A stretch of DNA of 64,000 nucleotides from Myrica gale (GCA_963930655.1 OZ005609.1:15387001-15451000); one strand, 5' to 3'; positions 45,714-58,606 are shown, numbered from the stretch's first letter. Numbers and translations are program-made. Notes: generated from the sequence alone by a model not told the origin.

Positions 45714-48079
45714 TGTCACTCCCCAAACCACAAAGGCTAGAGGGTGACTAACTTGCAATAAACAATTAGACTTTTGATTTAAAACATATCTAATAATAAA
45801 TGCGGAATAAAATTTATATAAAAACTTCAATAAATCTCTCTTAATAAAACTTAAAAGGAAACTCTTTCAGACACAAAGACAAATCTAAACATGATTTGAC
45901 TCATACTAGAGTCGAACATTTATTCTCATAATCACTCAGCTACCCGCCCACATGCCATCTAATCCTGACTATCGACACGCTCCTGATCAACATCTGAAAA
46001 TAAGGAAAACAATAGGGGGTGAGTTCGACAACTCAGTAAGCAAAATCATTATGCAAGTGTATATCCCATGAGCCACACTATAACAGTAAGAGATAGAATA
46101 TTTAAAATCTTTCTAAACTGTTGAAAGTTATTTTTGACAATTTCAATAAAACATCTATATCAATAAAACAGTTTTTTCTATATAACATAATACTATAGAA
46201 AATCAGTTTTATCTATGTAAGAAAAATCCCTTTAGCAATAACTATGGATCACGTTTACCCCCGTGACAGGGTTGTGCAGTTGCTACCTAGTTTGGGGATC
46301 AGCCAAACTAAGCCAATACTATGGGTAGAATTCTTCCTTACTAAGGGTTGGCCATGTCCAAGTGTGCACTCGGTAAGAATCTACAAAAAAACCACTCCGT
46401 TTCCAGAATGGGTGCACTCAATGGGTTGCAATTGGTACCAATGCGCTGTCTCTGTAACTTTGTAACTCTGGGCCTCAGGGTTTGAAAATACATAACATAT
46501 CATAAAATATACATCACTTTGAACTTTGCATCTTTCTCCTCTTTTCATGAAATATATGCATAAATCTTGAATAACAATAAATACCAAAAGATTTGATTTC
46601 AATCAATGAAAACATCATGAAATATCATGCACAAATCTTGAATAACAATAAATATCAAAAAGCTTTGTTTTAAATATTGAAAACATCATGAAATATCATT
46701 GGACATAAAAATAGCTCATGTTTACACATTTCATGCTATAATCTTTAACAATTTTATCAGAAACATAATGCACATAAAACTCCAAGGGTTTTCATTAAAA
46801 CATGCAATTTCTCAAATATCACCTCGGTCTTTTAGAAAAATCTAGCATAATAACCCCACTTACCTGGATCTTCAAGCAAATAAGCCTCTGACTTAGCACC
46901 TATCAATACAAAATGTAACGTATTATAATACGCTCAAACGGAAACACAAATGAAACTCTAAATCTGCCTGACAGGATTAATCCCAAATTCACTGGTCAAA
47001 TTCTAAAATATATCTTACCTATCTAGAGTTTCCCTAAACTCCCCTAATTAAACTATGTTCTTCCCTAGGATGTTAAATATACACCTGTAAAATTTCATAT
47101 CCAAATTCCTAGTACAACTCAGTTAATAAAATCGACATTTAACTCTGTTCACGGAGACAAACTATACCCTGAATAATTCGGTACTCATCACTTCCAAAAT
47201 TCATAAAGATCTATTAAAATATCAAAAAATCCGGAAATGTATACCAAAGAGTTCTATATGGGTTATACAAATACTCATAAAATTTCATGCCAAAATTCGA
47301 ATCTTATCTATGTCATCCGGTTGAAAATTCAAATCTGTATCAATGAATCTTTCTCAGCAACTCCGATTTCTCTAAGCCTAATTTCCGGATTTTCAAAACC
47401 ATACCAATACATCTCCAAAAATTACGAAACTTTAACTAGGTCCTCCTGCAGATGTCTAGTAGGTAATATCTAAACATCAGAATTTTTAGTTGTCTACGGT
47501 CGGCTATAAAAATATAATTCGATCTACTACTCAGATCAATAACCTAATTTTTCTTTAAACAAATCTTGAACCCAAATTTCAATTACTCCAAGAACCCCAT
47601 TAAAACTATTTCGAAAATCTTAAAATAATTAGGGCTAGATCTAGACACCCTATGATTTGATCTCCCATAAAAATAATACAAATATAATATCAAGAAATTC
47701 GAAATACCTGAATTTACTTCAAGAAATTTCGTCTAGATTGTTGAAAGCAAGAAAACTCTTGTTTTTCCTCTTGTTAGTGTAAAATCAAGGTGTGTAAAAA
47801 TTAAAACCAATGTGTAAATCTATATATAGACCCACACTAGTAATAGAGTCCCTTTTGAACTCTAAAACTTTTATTTTAAAATAATCTTAAAATCTTTCAA
47901 ATTTTTAAAAAGGTTTGACTAGGTCAAAGATAAAAATTCAACTATTTTAAATGAATTAAACTCAAATTTCAAATTTAAAGAAGACATTTCAAATATCAAA
48001 TAACAAATTCAAATAAATTTTAAAAAGGTGTTAACGGTTCCCCATCATAGTAGCACCATAGGTCCACGGTCTCATGACA
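45714..48079 (-). mobile_element. LTR of a gypsy-like element, probably solo (copy D)
   Basis: Bounded by TGTCACTCCCCAAACC at 45714 and CTCATGACA at 48079 (2366 bp). It cuts the MULE transposase N-terminus. The family is related in style to, but distinct from, the LTRs at 33103, 37750 and 62269. Flanks GGTTC and CTTTA do not match, so it may be a rearranged remnant. Confidence 0.55.
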
Positions 48080-48085
48080 CTTTAG

Positions 48086-48325
48086 TGTTGGAACGTGAGA
48101 TTGCAGCGGAAAGGATTGTTGAATCAAAATAGCCCAAGCGTGTTGCCTCCTTTAAATCCACGTACAAATGTTTGAGAGAGAATTAAGAAAGAGATTCCGT
48201 AAATAAAAACTCTTAAGTGAAAATAAATTCGTTCGTCTCAAATGAGTTTCTAAGATATTTATAATGGTTGGCTCAGAACTCAACTGTGCTATAGCGTGAG
48301 ATCTTTATGGACCTCAAATCTCGTG
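48086..48325 (-). mobile_element. Fragment of a copia LTR (family of the 1458-9108 element)
   Basis: Starts TGTTGGAA and follows the U5-R-TATA part of the LTR at 1458, including GGCTCAGAACTCAACTGTGC and CCTCAAATCTCG, with clear divergence. It ends where the next SIRE-type LTR begins. Confidence 0.8.
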
Positions 48326-48334
48326 AGAGGACAC

Positions 48335-49878
48335 TAACAACCCAAGAGGGGGGGTGAATTGGGTTTTATAATAACTTTTATCCTTTTTACGTATAAAACC
48401 GAATATCCAAGGATCCCCTTTCTAAAGAGCGAGAGAATGAACAAAATATATATAAACAATCACAACAGTAAAATGAGATAAGGTTAGAGAGACCACACCG
48501 TGACTTTTAGGTGGTTCGGCTAACACTTGCCTACGTCCACCCCCAAGGCTATTGACTTCCTTGGGCTTCCTTCACTATTCTCCAAATAGTAAATACACCT
48601 TAGCTTCCGGGGTGCAAAGGAACCGTTACAAAGTATTTTCTATCTCACACTTTAACTTACTCTCACAAATCCTCACAACCTAGATGATTTTTTCTACCCA
48701 ACAAGTAGGACAAGTGTTTTACACAAACGCTCACGTGTTTTTCAAGGATGGGTATAAAATGGAATCTTAGTAAATTACTCTTTAAGCTGAATAAATAAGT
48801 GTGAAATACTGAGGTGTGCAAAGAGACAAGATATACAAGAAAGGCAACAGTGATTGCAGGTGAGGACAAGCTTTCTTGGATGATGTAGCTTCTTTCTTCT
48901 TCAAAGCGTTTTCTCTCCTTAGAAAGTCAGGGCAGAGTTAATGTCGCACAACCACACCGTTTCTCTCTCCATCTTCTTCTGTTTAAAGCGTCTAGGGCAC
49001 CAATGGTCTTCTGGTAAAGCTTTGGAGCCGTTGGAGGTCATTTGAGACAATCTGAAGAAGTTTTGAAATGATGACGACGTTTTCAGAAAATCTGCAAGAT
49101 AACACAATGTGTCGACACATAGGTTGTATGTGCTGACACATTAAACTAGATCTGGAAATAGAGTCTCGGGTGTTAGTTCAATGTGTCGACACCATAGCAC
49201 AATGTGTCGACACCTTCAACACTTGGTCAAAAATCAACTTGAATGGTTTAAAATGTAGAGTCTCGAGTGTTAGTTCAATGTGTCGACACCATGGTCCAAT
49301 GTGTCGACACCTTCAACACTTAGTCAAAAATCAACTTGAATGGTTTGAAATGTAAAGTCTTGGGTGTTAGTTCAATGTGTCGACACCATGTCCAATGTGT
49401 CGACACCTTCAACAGTTAGTCAAAAATCAACTTGAATGGTTTGAAATGTAAACTCTCGGGTGTTAGTTCAATGTGTCGACACCATGGTCCAATGTGTCGA
49501 CACTTCCAACACAGCCAAAAAATCAAGTTGAATGGATTGGAATGCAAACTCTCGGGTGTTAGTGCAATGTGTCGACATCAAGGTCCAATGTGTCGACACT
49601 TATAAGTGCTGGAGAGTTTTTCACAAACTTTAAAGTGTCCAATTCATTCCAAACTTCTTTTAACGCCTAGATTATGAAAAAAATTAATTTTATCAACTAG
49701 TGTAATGGTGTTCAAGTGCACGTTAAAAATATTTTAGAGAGATAACCTCAATCATTTTGAAATATAACTTGGAAATTGTAGATTGACAATGTAAAATCTA
49801 AAGTCTTCAAAGAACTTAGAATTTTTGTTATCATCAAAATCAATTATGGATTGTTTGCAAAACAACCTTGGGCTAACA
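48335..49878 (-). repeat. SIRE element 1 3' LTR
   Basis: About 1544 bp, TGTTAGCCCAAGGTTG to CTTGGGTTGTTA in element sense, preceded by the purine tract AAAAAGGGGGAGAT (49879-49892). Its upstream part holds five 97-bp tandem units with paired palindromes. Where the partner LTR has a good TATA box, this copy reads CTTTAAACAG (about 48978-48990), so its promoter may be dead. Confidence 0.85.
49100..49610. repeat. 97-bp minisatellite with paired TGTGTCGACAC palindromes
   Basis: Five units start (TGTTAG) at 49171, 49268, 49365, 49461 and 49557. Each has two palindromes; centres are 49187/49208, 49284/49305, 49381/49401, 49477/49498, 49573/49594. An earlier pair lies at 49113/49134. Confidence 0.92.
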
Positions 49879-50467
49879 ATCTCCCCCTTTTTGATGATGA
49901 CAAAACCATTTTAAAAACAATAATTTGCTAACAAATAGAAAGGCTCCAGCTGAGAACAAGCAGGAGTTTTTCATGACATTTTTAGCAAAAAGGAATTTAT
50001 GATTTTACAAAAATTTTGCAAGAGTTTCATTTGTAAATGGAGGTTTCCCAAAATTTAAAAACATGAAAGAACACTTCTATAATCTTCCTCCCAACTTCCC
50101 AAACTTCCAATTTCAATCAGAACACAAGACTTCATATTGATACCAATAGAAAGTTAGGAGAACTACCTGAAATAAGATTTAGGCAAGCTTATCAAAATAT
50201 TCACAGAAACACATTTAGTCCCAGACATATAGGCATTCAATATAAGAGAGTAAGCTCAACAATTCATACAATACTTGAATGACCATTACAAGTAACTAGA
50301 TAAAGAGTTCAACTCAAAGAAGACAGGTACCATAAATATTACTAAGTTATAGGAAATGTTCTCAAAACTGAGTTAGGGCATCAGCATTACAACTAGACTC
50401 TTCTCCCCCTTTGGCATCATAAAAAAGAACTGGGTAAGGAGAGAAGTGAGGGGAGTGGGTAAGGGAA
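49879..50467 (-). other. SIRE element 1, 3' region between ORF3 and LTR
   Basis: Purine tract next to the LTR, then non-coding sequence similar to 59394-59966 of element 2 (both have CTCCCCCTTT, TTTTTCATGA and ACAAGACTTCATAT stretches). No gene. Confidence 0.7.
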
Positions 50468-51930
50468 TCAGGGCGGAGGAGGAGAAGGATGGTCCACGTC
50501 AAACTTGCGCAACCAGTTCATCCAAGTCGTGGAAAACCAATACGTCCACTTCATGACATGAGGACGAAGTTTGCGATCAACTTCCATACTCACTTCAGTA
50601 GCATTGACGACATCTATAGCGGAGGATTTCAAATCATCCACAGTAGCTTGAATTACCTCGCTGGCCATATGAATACTATTATTGACCTGAAACTCGAGAA
50701 GCCTCACATCTTTATCAGAAGCTTGAAGTGCTCATCATGAGCGGCAAACAACTGCTTGATATCATCAAAACCCGTCTTCATATCAAGAGATAATTTTTCC
50801 AGTTGCTGCCCCAACTTTCGTTGTTCCTCCTTGATATCCTCAAAGGAAGCTTCAATAGATGCAAAGTTAGGCTCATGAGAGTGTGAAGGGAGAATTCGAG
50901 AGGAGGACTCCACATGTAGAGAGGAAAAATGAGAAGGTGAGAAGGGCTGTCTCGGAGTTCTAGTAGTGGTGGAGGGAGTTATGGTGAAGGTGTCTTCCTC
51001 CTCATCTTCACTTTGAGCTTCAGAAAACGACCCCTTGTGACTCCTTTTTTGAAGAGTTGCATCAAACTTCTTGACCCAAAAACCCTCCTCATTTTGCTGG
51101 AACCCCATCAACCTCAAAGTTTTTTGATTATACTCCCTGGTGTCCATTGGTTGTTCCCTTACTTCACCCCCTAAATCAACCTCAAGAATCTAAGGTAGCC
51201 CTTGGTGCTTTTTCTCAGTGGCCGCCTTCATATGGTTGATCATGAGATGACCAAGGTTCATTTGAGTACGTGTGATAAGACAGTACATCACAAATAAATC
51301 CAAGAAGGTTATGTACTCAAATTTTCTCGTTCTTGGTAGAATGATATTACAGACCATATGATGGAGAATACGTCTGTGAATACTCAAATCACTAGCTTTG
51401 GGTTTAATAATATCATCTAGGGTTGGATTATCCAAAACAACCCTGAGAATATGAAGAGGATCAACTTCAGGCAGTCAAACCCACCCATGGTTCTCAAAAA
51501 ATTTCTTCCCGTCATCAGAGGCATTTACTAGTAAGTTCAAAGAAGACCTTGATAAATCCAAAGTTTTCCCGTTCACATAACTATCGGGATCATCTAACTT
51601 AGAGAATTGAAAATTTGCATACACCAACTTCACTAGGTACGTGTAGCAATTTTCTTTTAGATTCACCAAAGTTCCCCATCCTTGAGATTCAAATAACTCT
51701 TCAAAATCAAACCCATTATCACTAAACCACTTATAATCAACCCATCTTCCAGGAATAACTTTCCTATCCCGAAAATCTTGAGTAAATCGATTTTTGCAAA
51801 GGCCTGGCCTGTATATGTAGCCTTCAGGAGTGAGAGGGAGTTCTTCAGTTGTGCTTGCTTTCTTCTTCCCTTTGGAAGCCACAGAGGCTGGGGTTCGTTT
51901 CGAAGAGCGAGTACGACGACTTGAAGACAT
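50468..51930 (-). pseudogene. SIRE element 1 ORF3 (plant transposon protein domain, coiled coil)
   Basis: Start MSSSRRTRSSKR at 51930, a basic N-terminus. The domain has YIYRPGLCKNRF, GRWVDYKWF, YLVKLVYANFQF, LDLSRSSLNLLV, ILHHMVCNIILPRT and YITFLDLFVMYCLITRT, as in putative plant transposon proteins. An acidic linker, a coiled coil (LGQQLEKLSLDMKTGFDDIKQ), and a C-terminal block WTYWFSTTWMNWLRKFDV follow. Its role in the element is not known; some SIRE elements carry an envelope-like ORF here. This copy has a stop after HGWV (about 51475), another near 51190, and a frame change near 50705. Confidence 0.75.
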
Positions 51931-52135
51931 TTAGAGCAGGATTTTGAGTGAAATGGGGTTTTCGGCCAGTGGGTTTGTAGAGAGAGAGTGTGGGTAACCG
52001 AAATGTGTGAGGGAGAGGTTCAACCGCACGATTTGGGAGAAAGAGAGAAATGAGGCCTTAATGCTGAACCCTAACTCAAATGAAATATATATGCCACCCG
52101 TGCCCTTCCCTTTTTAAAAACAGTAAACACAAGCA

Positions 52136-52168
52136 ATGTGTCGACACATTGATCATGTGTCGACACAT
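52136..52168. promoter_or_regulatory. Palindrome pair upstream of ORF3, element 1
   Basis: Two perfect 14-mers ATGTGTCGACACAT at 52136-52149 and 52155-52168, about 200 bp before ORF3 on the - strand, followed by a TATA-like CATATATATTTC (about 52082-52094). A role as promoter elements is inferred. Confidence 0.5.
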
Positions 52169-52214
52169 TGGTCATGCTCCCGAAGCATTCTTAAAACATG
52201 TTCTCGGGTGAAAG

Positions 52215-53377
52215 TGTTAGGGACCCCGGTCTAGGCCACCATGACAACGCCAACTCCCGCCAAGTGATTCGAATACGATCACCCCAATCGATCCTCCTAA
52301 ACCGTTATCTGTAACACACGAGCTATTTATATAGGATCTAACACTCAAATTGGACAACACTCGAGGTATTTATTGATAAGAACATGAAGAACGTGGTTAA
52401 GGGTTAATTAGCCCAAAGACCACAAGAACAAGAACAATCCCGATCAAGGGTTAATTAGCCCAAGAACGGGTACCCAATCTAGGTTATTAGCCTAGAATGA
52501 ATCCCAAGTAACAAGGTTATTAGCCTTGAAACCGACTTAGCATATACGTGCCTATGCTTGGCCAAATCCCACCACAAAAGCAATCAGGCTCTCCAAGACT
52601 CTACTATTCTGAATTAATAACTCTAATGCACCTAAGGGTGTTTATATGGACATCCTTAGGTGCTTACAATCCCTAATTGACTCAATCACAATCAAATCAA
52701 ATCACAATCAAATCTAAATCAAATCCCTTTAATCAAGCAGATTTGATATTACATGCCTAATATAACAAGAACATAAAAGAAAGGAATCTTCTAGAGTTTA
52801 GGAAAGGATCCCTAAATCTATAAGATATGATTTATTCAATCATAACACAAAAGGAAACTAATATCTAAGATACCTCCATGGGTGGTGATGCTCCTCCGGG
52901 TCCCCGACCCTTCCTCTTCCATTCCCCCACCTAGTATCAGTAGGGGTGGTGGTGCTCCGCCACTGGTGGTGGCTGGTGGTGGTGGCCATCCTGTGTCATG
53001 GCCCTCCTTTGTCTGCTGGCTTGGCTGGTGGCCAAGGACTTGTTGTGGCTTCTTCTGCTGGCCTGCGGCTGCTGCATGGCTTGACTGGTGGCCAAGGACT
53101 TGCTGTGGCACCGTGTCATGGTAAGGCCATGTGCTGTCATGACATGTATATGGCTGGCCGACTGGCATGCCAGGCATGGCCGTTGGTGAGGCACCATGCC
53201 TTGTCAGGGGCGCCTAGCTTGCGCGCGCACTGGTGCCATGGCATGGCTGCGATGTTGTCACTGCGCGCGCTGTGGGCATGTCATGAGTGCCTATGTGTGT
53301 CCTTTGACGCCTCATCTCGGCACCTATCCTCCAACTCATGGCTTTTGCCGCCCAAGTCGTCACTGGGGATCCTTTCA
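52215..53377 (-). mobile_element. Solo LTR nested in SIRE element 1
   Basis: 1163 bp with TG...CA ends (TGAAAGGATCC to GGTCCCTAACA in - sense) and the 5-bp duplication GAAAG at 52210-52214 and 53378-53382. Comparison with element 2 (61830-61845) confirms a clean insertion. TATAAATAGCTC lies at about 52325-52336 on -. The U3 part (52900-53330) is GC-rich with repeated GTGGCCAAGGACTTG and GGTGGTGG units. Confidence 0.88.
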
Positions 53378-53386
53378 GAAAGGCTG

Positions 53387-53490
53387 ATGTGTCGACACAT
53401 GATATCATGGTGTCGACACACACTTCTTCATTTGTGAAAAGCCATAAAACCAGAAGTGTTGACACTTGTTTCACCAAGTGTTAACACATC
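53387..53490. promoter_or_regulatory. Further palindrome pairs upstream of ORF3, element 1
   Basis: A pair with centres 53393/53414 (ATGTGTCGACACAT and GGTGTCGACACAC) and a decayed pair 53460/53482 (GTGTTGACAC and GTGTTAACAC). Confidence 0.55.
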
Positions 53491-53622
53491 ACATGAAATA
53501 TCAATTTTGAAAAATAGTTTTAAAGCCAACCGTCACACATAAATGAGCAATCATCATTCAAAATCATGTATAATGCAAATAGTATTACAATTCAAGAGAT
53601 AAATCAAGAGTATGAGAATAAA

Positions 53623-55770
53623 TCAATCCAAAGGAAATTTCATCCCGATCTCTTGGCGAATAAAACAAAATCTATCCTCATTAAGGGGTTTTGTGAAAAT
53701 GTCCGCCAATTGAAGGTCGGTATTTACAAACTCAAGAACAATATCCCCTCTTTGAGCATGATTACGAATAAAATGATGTTTTATCTCAATGTGTTTTGTC
53801 CTAGAGTGTTGAATTGGATTTTTAGTGAGATTTATCGCACTAGTATTGTCATATTTTATTCGGATGAGTGAGAAGTGAAGATTAAAATCTTCCAATTGTT
53901 GTTTCATCCACAATATTTGTGCACAACAATTTCCTATGACAATGTACTCGGCTTCCGTAGTTGATAAAACTACGGAATTTTGTTTCTTACAACACCAAGA
54001 GACTAGTGAGGGTCTAAGAAATTGGCATGCACCACTAGTACTCTTTCTATCTATTTTACAACAGGCATAATCCGCATCCGAGTATCCTTGCAAATTAAAC
54101 TCAACACTCTTAGGATAAAACAAACTAAGATTTTGAGTGCCAACAAGATATCTAAAAATTCGTTTGACTGCAAGTAAATGAGATTCCTTTGGACATGATT
54201 GATATCTAGCACACATGCAAACACTAAGCATTATGTCTGGTCTACTAGCGGTAAGATAGAGAAGTGAGCCAATCATACCTCGGTACTTTGTTTGATCCAC
54301 ATCTTTACCTTTCTCATCTTTTTCCATTTTTGTGGATGGACTCATAGGAGTGCTCATAGGTTTTGAATTTTCCATGCAAAAACGCTTGAGAAGATCTTTA
54401 GTGTATTTTGCTTGATTGATGAAGATTCCCTCATTGCTTTGTTTTATTTGAAGACCAAGGAAGTAATTTAATTCTCCCATGAGACTCATCTCGAATTCAC
54501 CTTGCATAACTTGAGAAAATTCTTGACATAGAGATTCATTAGTAGATTCGAAAATAATGTCATCCACATATATTTGAACTATTAACAATTCATTGTCTTT
54601 TTCTTTAGTGAAGAGGGTAGTATCAATTTTAGCTCTTAAGAAACCATTTTCAATGAGAAATGAGCTTAGTCTTTCATACCATGCTCGAGGTGCTTGTTTC
54701 AATCCATAAAGCGCTTTTGTGAGCTTGTACACATGATTTGAAAGATTTATATCTTCAAATCCCGGTGGCTGCTCAACATAAACTTCTTCAGTAAGAAATC
54801 CATTTAGAAAAGCACTCTTTACATCCATTTGAAAAAGTTTAAAATGTTTATAATATGCAAAAGCGAGAAGCATGCGTATGGATTCTAAACGAGCAACAGG
54901 AGCAAAGGTTTCATCAAAATCAATCCCTTCTTCTTGATTATAACCTTGGGCTACTAATCTTGCTTTGTTCCTCACTACAACCCCGGATTCATCCATTTTG
55001 TTTCTAAAAACCCATTTTGTGCCAATGATTGGATAATCCTTGGGTCTAGGAACTAGATACCATACTTGGTTTTTCTCAAATTGTTTTAATTTATCTTCCA
55101 TAGTATGGATCCAACTTTCATCATCTATAGTCTCAGAAAAGATCTTAGGCTCAAGTTGAGAAAGTAAAGCAAGGTTAATAGCTTGATGAACAGAAGATCG
55201 AGTCATCACCCATTTTTCAACATTACCAATAATTTGTTGGAGAGGGTGACTCTTGTCGTACTTCCAGGATTTTGGTAGATCATTATCATCTTGTGGTGCC
55301 TCCTTTTGATGCTCTTGAGGTTCTTCCTCTTGTACAAGTGTCTTCCCATTGTCATTGTCAATTGTGAGTTTATCAACCTTTTTGTTGAGATCTACACCAT
55401 CTTCATCATCTTTTCTCATGAGATTGTTAGATTCATCAAAAACAACATAAACTGATTCTTCAACATCTAAGGTGTGTCTATTAAAGACACGATAAGCTTT
55501 ACTAGAAGTTGAATAGCCAAGAAATATACCTTCATCAGCTTTTGCATCGAACTTACCCAAATTGTCCTTGTTGTTGTTGAGCACAAAGCATTTACAACCG
55601 AAAACGTGAAAGTAACCAATGTTGGGTTTTCTATCATTCCATAGCTCATAAGGGGTTTTCTTGAGAATAGGCCTAATCATGCAACGGTTCATAACATAAT
55701 AACTTGTGCTAACTGCTTCAGCCCAGAAGTAATCAGGCAAGTTGTTTTCACATAGCAAGGTTCTAGCCAT
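53623..55770 (-). CDS. SIRE element 1 pol: integrase C-terminal part, RT and RNase H
   Basis: 715 open codons. [20 protein letters not shown] and [10 protein letters not shown] are the integrase tail, [15 protein letters not shown] is a copia block, RT has [10 protein letters not shown] and the catalytic YVDD (QIYVDDIIF), and RNase H has STTEAEY and ends [15 protein letters not shown] and RNase H residues are intact. The listed start is an internal Met; the true protein is fused upstream but is broken there. Confidence 0.9.
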   Translation of the reverse strand: MARTLLCENNLPDYFWAEAVSTSYYVMNRCMIRPILKKTPYELWNDRKPNIGYFHVFGCKCFVLNNNKDNLGKFDAKADEGIFLGYSTSSKAYRVFNRHTLDVEESVYVVFDESNNLMRKDDEDGVDLNKKVDKLTIDNDNGKTLVQEEEPQEHQKEAPQDDNDLPKSWKYDKSHPLQQIIGNVEKWVMTRSSVHQAINLALLSQLEPKIFSETIDDESWIHTMEDKLKQFEKNQVWYLVPRPKDYPIIGTKWVFRNKMDESGVVVRNKARLVAQGYNQEEGIDFDETFAPVARLESIRMLLAFAYYKHFKLFQMDVKSAFLNGFLTEEVYVEQPPGFEDINLSNHVYKLTKALYGLKQAPRAWYERLSSFLIENGFLRAKIDTTLFTKEKDNELLIVQIYVDDIIFESTNESLCQEFSQVMQGEFEMSLMGELNYFLGLQIKQSNEGIFINQAKYTKDLLKRFCMENSKPMSTPMSPSTKMEKDEKGKDVDQTKYRGMIGSLLYLTASRPDIMLSVCMCARYQSCPKESHLLAVKRIFRYLVGTQNLSLFYPKSVEFNLQGYSDADYACCKIDRKSTSGACQFLRPSLVSWCCKKQNSVVLSTTEAEYIVIGNCCAQILWMKQQLEDFNLHFSLIRIKYDNTSAINLTKNPIQHSRTKHIEIKHHFIRNHAQRGDIVLEFVNTDLQLADIFTKPLNEDRFCFIRQEIGMKFPLD

Positions 55771-56105
55771 TTCACAACACTATTTTGTTGAGGAGTTCTA
55801 GGAGCTGAGAAGTTATGACTAATACCGTTTTCTCCACAAAACTTTTCAAAGGAGGAATTTTCAAATTCTTTACCATGGTCACTCCTTATACTAGAAATAG
55901 CAAAACCTTTTTCATTTTGAATTCTCTTGCTAAGTTTTTCAAAAGCATGAAAGACTTCGTCTTTATGAGATAGAAATAGAACCCATGTGAATCTACTGAA
56001 GTCATCAACAACAACAAAGTCATAACGTTTGTCACCCAAACTTAGAGTTCGGGTTGGACCAAATAAGTCCATGTGTAGGAGTTGGACTGGTCTAGAGGTG
56101 GACAC
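55689..56105 (-). pseudogene. SIRE element 1 integrase core, catalytic Glu deleted
   Basis: HMDLFGP and IRSDHGKEFEN give the two Asp residues, and NFSAPRTPQQN leads to the site where copia integrases read GVVERKNR. Here roughly 30 bases are gone with a frame change (about 55768-55775), so the Glu of the D-D-E triad is lost. The integrase cannot be active. Confidence 0.85.
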
Positions 56106-56701
56106 AATGTTTTTTGGTTTAAAAGATATTTTGGTTTGTTTGCCCTTTTGACATGCTGCACAAATTTATCATTTTCAAAAGAGAGATTAGGCAAACCCAA
56201 AACAACATTTCGTTTAGCAATTTTAGAAATCAGGTCCATGCTTGCATGAGCAAGCCTCCTATGCCACAACCAACTGTCTTTATCATTTAGAGCTGAAAGA
56301 CATTTTATATTTTCTGAAGAGATACTCTCTAAATGAACAATGTACACATTTTCATATCTATGTCCAACAAACAAAACTTTCTTGCTTTCAATATTTTCAA
56401 TAAGGCACATTGATGATTCAAAAACGACTCGGTTTCCCTTGTCACATAATTGGCTAATGCTTAAGAAATTATGCTTTAAACCTTTGACAAGAAGCACATT
56501 TTCAATGATGGAATTATGATACATACCAATGCTTCCAACACCAAGTATCTTCTCTTTTCCATTGTCACCAAAAGTAACAGATCCCTTATTCTTAAGACAA
56601 AAGGAGGTGAACCAGCTTTTGTCTCCGGTCATGTGCTTGGAGCATCCACTATCAAGTACCCAATGTTCCTTGATGTCCTTGGACTCCAAGCATTCCTGCA
56701 A
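56042..56701 (-). pseudogene. SIRE element 1 protease and pre-integrase
   Basis: Aspartic protease WVLDSGCSKHMTG, then pre-integrase WLWHRRLAHASMDLISK. A one-base loss at the integrase zinc finger (FVQHVKRANKP where the other frame keeps the Cys pair) breaks the frame near 56160. Confidence 0.85.
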
Positions 56702-56819
56702 AAAGGATCAGCTCTTGATCTTTGGTACCTAAACATTTTCAGGTCCGTTTGTATTAGATACAAATCCCTTTACTTTATCCTTTTGAATCCATACAAATTT
56801 AATCCCGTGAGTGGATCCT

Positions 56820-57946
56820 TTTCTATTTTGACATGTGTGTGAGATGTGTCCATATTTTTCACAAAAATTGCATATAAGGAAAGATATTGATGACTTAATA
56901 ATTATATCAGAATATAATTTTTGATATCCACTAGACTTATAGCCAATTCCGATTTTGTTGAAACAACATTTTTGTGAACCAAGGAGAATATCAAGATTCT
57001 TCTTTCCTTGAGTAAATCTAGCAATATCTTAAGAGTTTCAACTTTTTCTTTCAAACAATTGTTTTCCAATTTTAAATCAATTGACTCTTCATGTATTACA
57101 TTTGACTTTTCTTTTGTGACTTTTGCAAGATTTTCTTTAAGAAAAACAACTTGGCATTTTAAGGACGTTTATCATGTATTACATTTGACTCTTCATGTAT
57201 TGCATTTGATTTTCTTGAAGGACGTTTATCTCCTCGTTTCTTGCGGAAGAACTTCTTGAATTGCTTAGTGAATAAAGTCATTTCCTTATCGTCCTCAGAG
57301 GATTCATCCTCACTAGAGTATGTGGCCTTTAGGGCTACACCCCTTTTTCCTTTGCCTTCATCTTCATCTCCTTTAACTTGATTCATCTCATGGGTCATGA
57401 GAGATCCCATGAGCTTGTCCAAGGAGAGCTTTGTCAAGTCCTTGGCTTCTTGGATTGTAGTGACCTTGGATTCCCAAGCTTTAGGAAGACACCTGAGAAT
57501 CTTTCTTACCATTTCATCGTTAATGTACTCTTTACCAAGAGATTTAAGCCATTAATGATATCAGTAAAGCGAGTAAACATAGAAGAAATAGATTCATTAG
57601 ATCTCATTTTAAAAAGTTCATAGCTATGAACAAGCATGCTAATCTTGCTTTCTTTTACCTGATTCGTACCTTCATGGGATACTTGAAGTTTATCCTAAAT
57701 TTGTTTTGCAGTATCGCATCCAGAGATACGATTGAACTCGTTTGAATCAAGGGCACAATGTAGAACATTCATAGCCTTAGAATTTAAAGACATGAGCTTA
57801 AGATCATTCTCATCAAAATCTTTCTCTTCCATGAGCTTTCCATCGGCTCCTTGGGGAAAACGAGGTCCTCTTGAAATGATTATCCACAGATCATAATCAA
57901 CGGCTTGGATGTAGATTCTCATCCTTGCCTTCCAATATGTGATTGC
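56820..57946 (-). pseudogene. SIRE element 1 gag
   Basis: Open from YWKARMRIYIQAVDYDLW (57940, truncated start) to AKQI, where a Trp codon is TAG (about 57693). It continues in frame as KLQVSHEGTNQ and MVRKILRCLPKAWESKV (57512-57159) and LMGSLMTHEMNQ. The CCHC knuckle CNFCEKYGHISHTC is at about 56830-56872. Gag forms the particle that packages the RNA. The part near 57000-57200 has a short internal duplication (CATGTATTACATTTGACT). Confidence 0.8.
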
Positions 57947-58606
57947 AAAAACAACCCAAGAGGGGGGATGAATTGGGTTTTTCAACTTTTGAATCCTTTT
58001 GAAAACAAACCCAAAATAGCTCAGATCTAATTCTAGGTAAACAAGCAATGAGATCAAGAACAATAAATGAGCAAGTTCAATCAAGCAATATAGGCAAGAA
58101 ATAAAGAGGAAAGTGAAGAAGATGACACCAGTATTTTTAGGTGCTTCGGCCAACTCTTGCCTACTTCCACCCCCAAGGCTATTGACTTCCTTGGGCTTCC
58201 TCCACTATTCTCCAAGCGAATACACCTTAGCTTCCGGGGTGCTAAGGAACCGTTACAAAGCATTTTCCGAGCTTACGCTTCAACTCGTTTCACAAATCCC
58301 AAAACCTAGGGATTTCTTCTACCTCTCACAAGTAGGATACAGTGTTCACTCAACACTTGAAAGGTTTACAGAGATTGGGTACAATGATTGAAGGCTCTCT
58401 AAGCCAGATATACAGATGGGTAGTACTAGAACCTAATGTGTGCCAAGAGAATGAGAGCTTCAAGGAAAGCTTCTGGATTTACAAGATGGATCACGAGATT
58501 TCAAGGTCAGAAGAACTTCTCTTCTTCTTCTTTGAGCTTTCTCTCTCAAGAAATTAGGGCAAGGATGCTTTTTGTGTGAAGCTCTCATTCCTCTTTCAAA
58601 CTTCTT

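Larger units (their letters stand above)
48335..57946 (-). mobile_element. SIRE-type copia element 1 (lacks primer site and leader)
   Basis: In element sense (right to left): gag (57946-57008), zinc knuckle, protease, integrase and RT-RNase H (56880-53623), a third ORF (51930-50468), purine tract and 3' LTR (49878-48335). The extra ORF between pol and the LTR and the large size fit the SIRE/Maximus branch. Gag starts directly against the LTR at 57950, with no tRNA primer site or leader, so it could not replicate. A solo LTR (52215-53377) is nested between pol and ORF3. Confidence 0.85.

Noticed and set aside
49100-49610. CRISPR-like array
   Set aside because: Regular spacing comes from a 97-bp tandem repeat in which the whole unit is repeated, with no unique spacers; this is plant LTR DNA.
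52836-53477. Several ORFs on both strands in the nested solo LTR
   Set aside because: They come from GC-rich repeat units (GGTGGTGG, GGCCAAGGACTTG) and have no domain.
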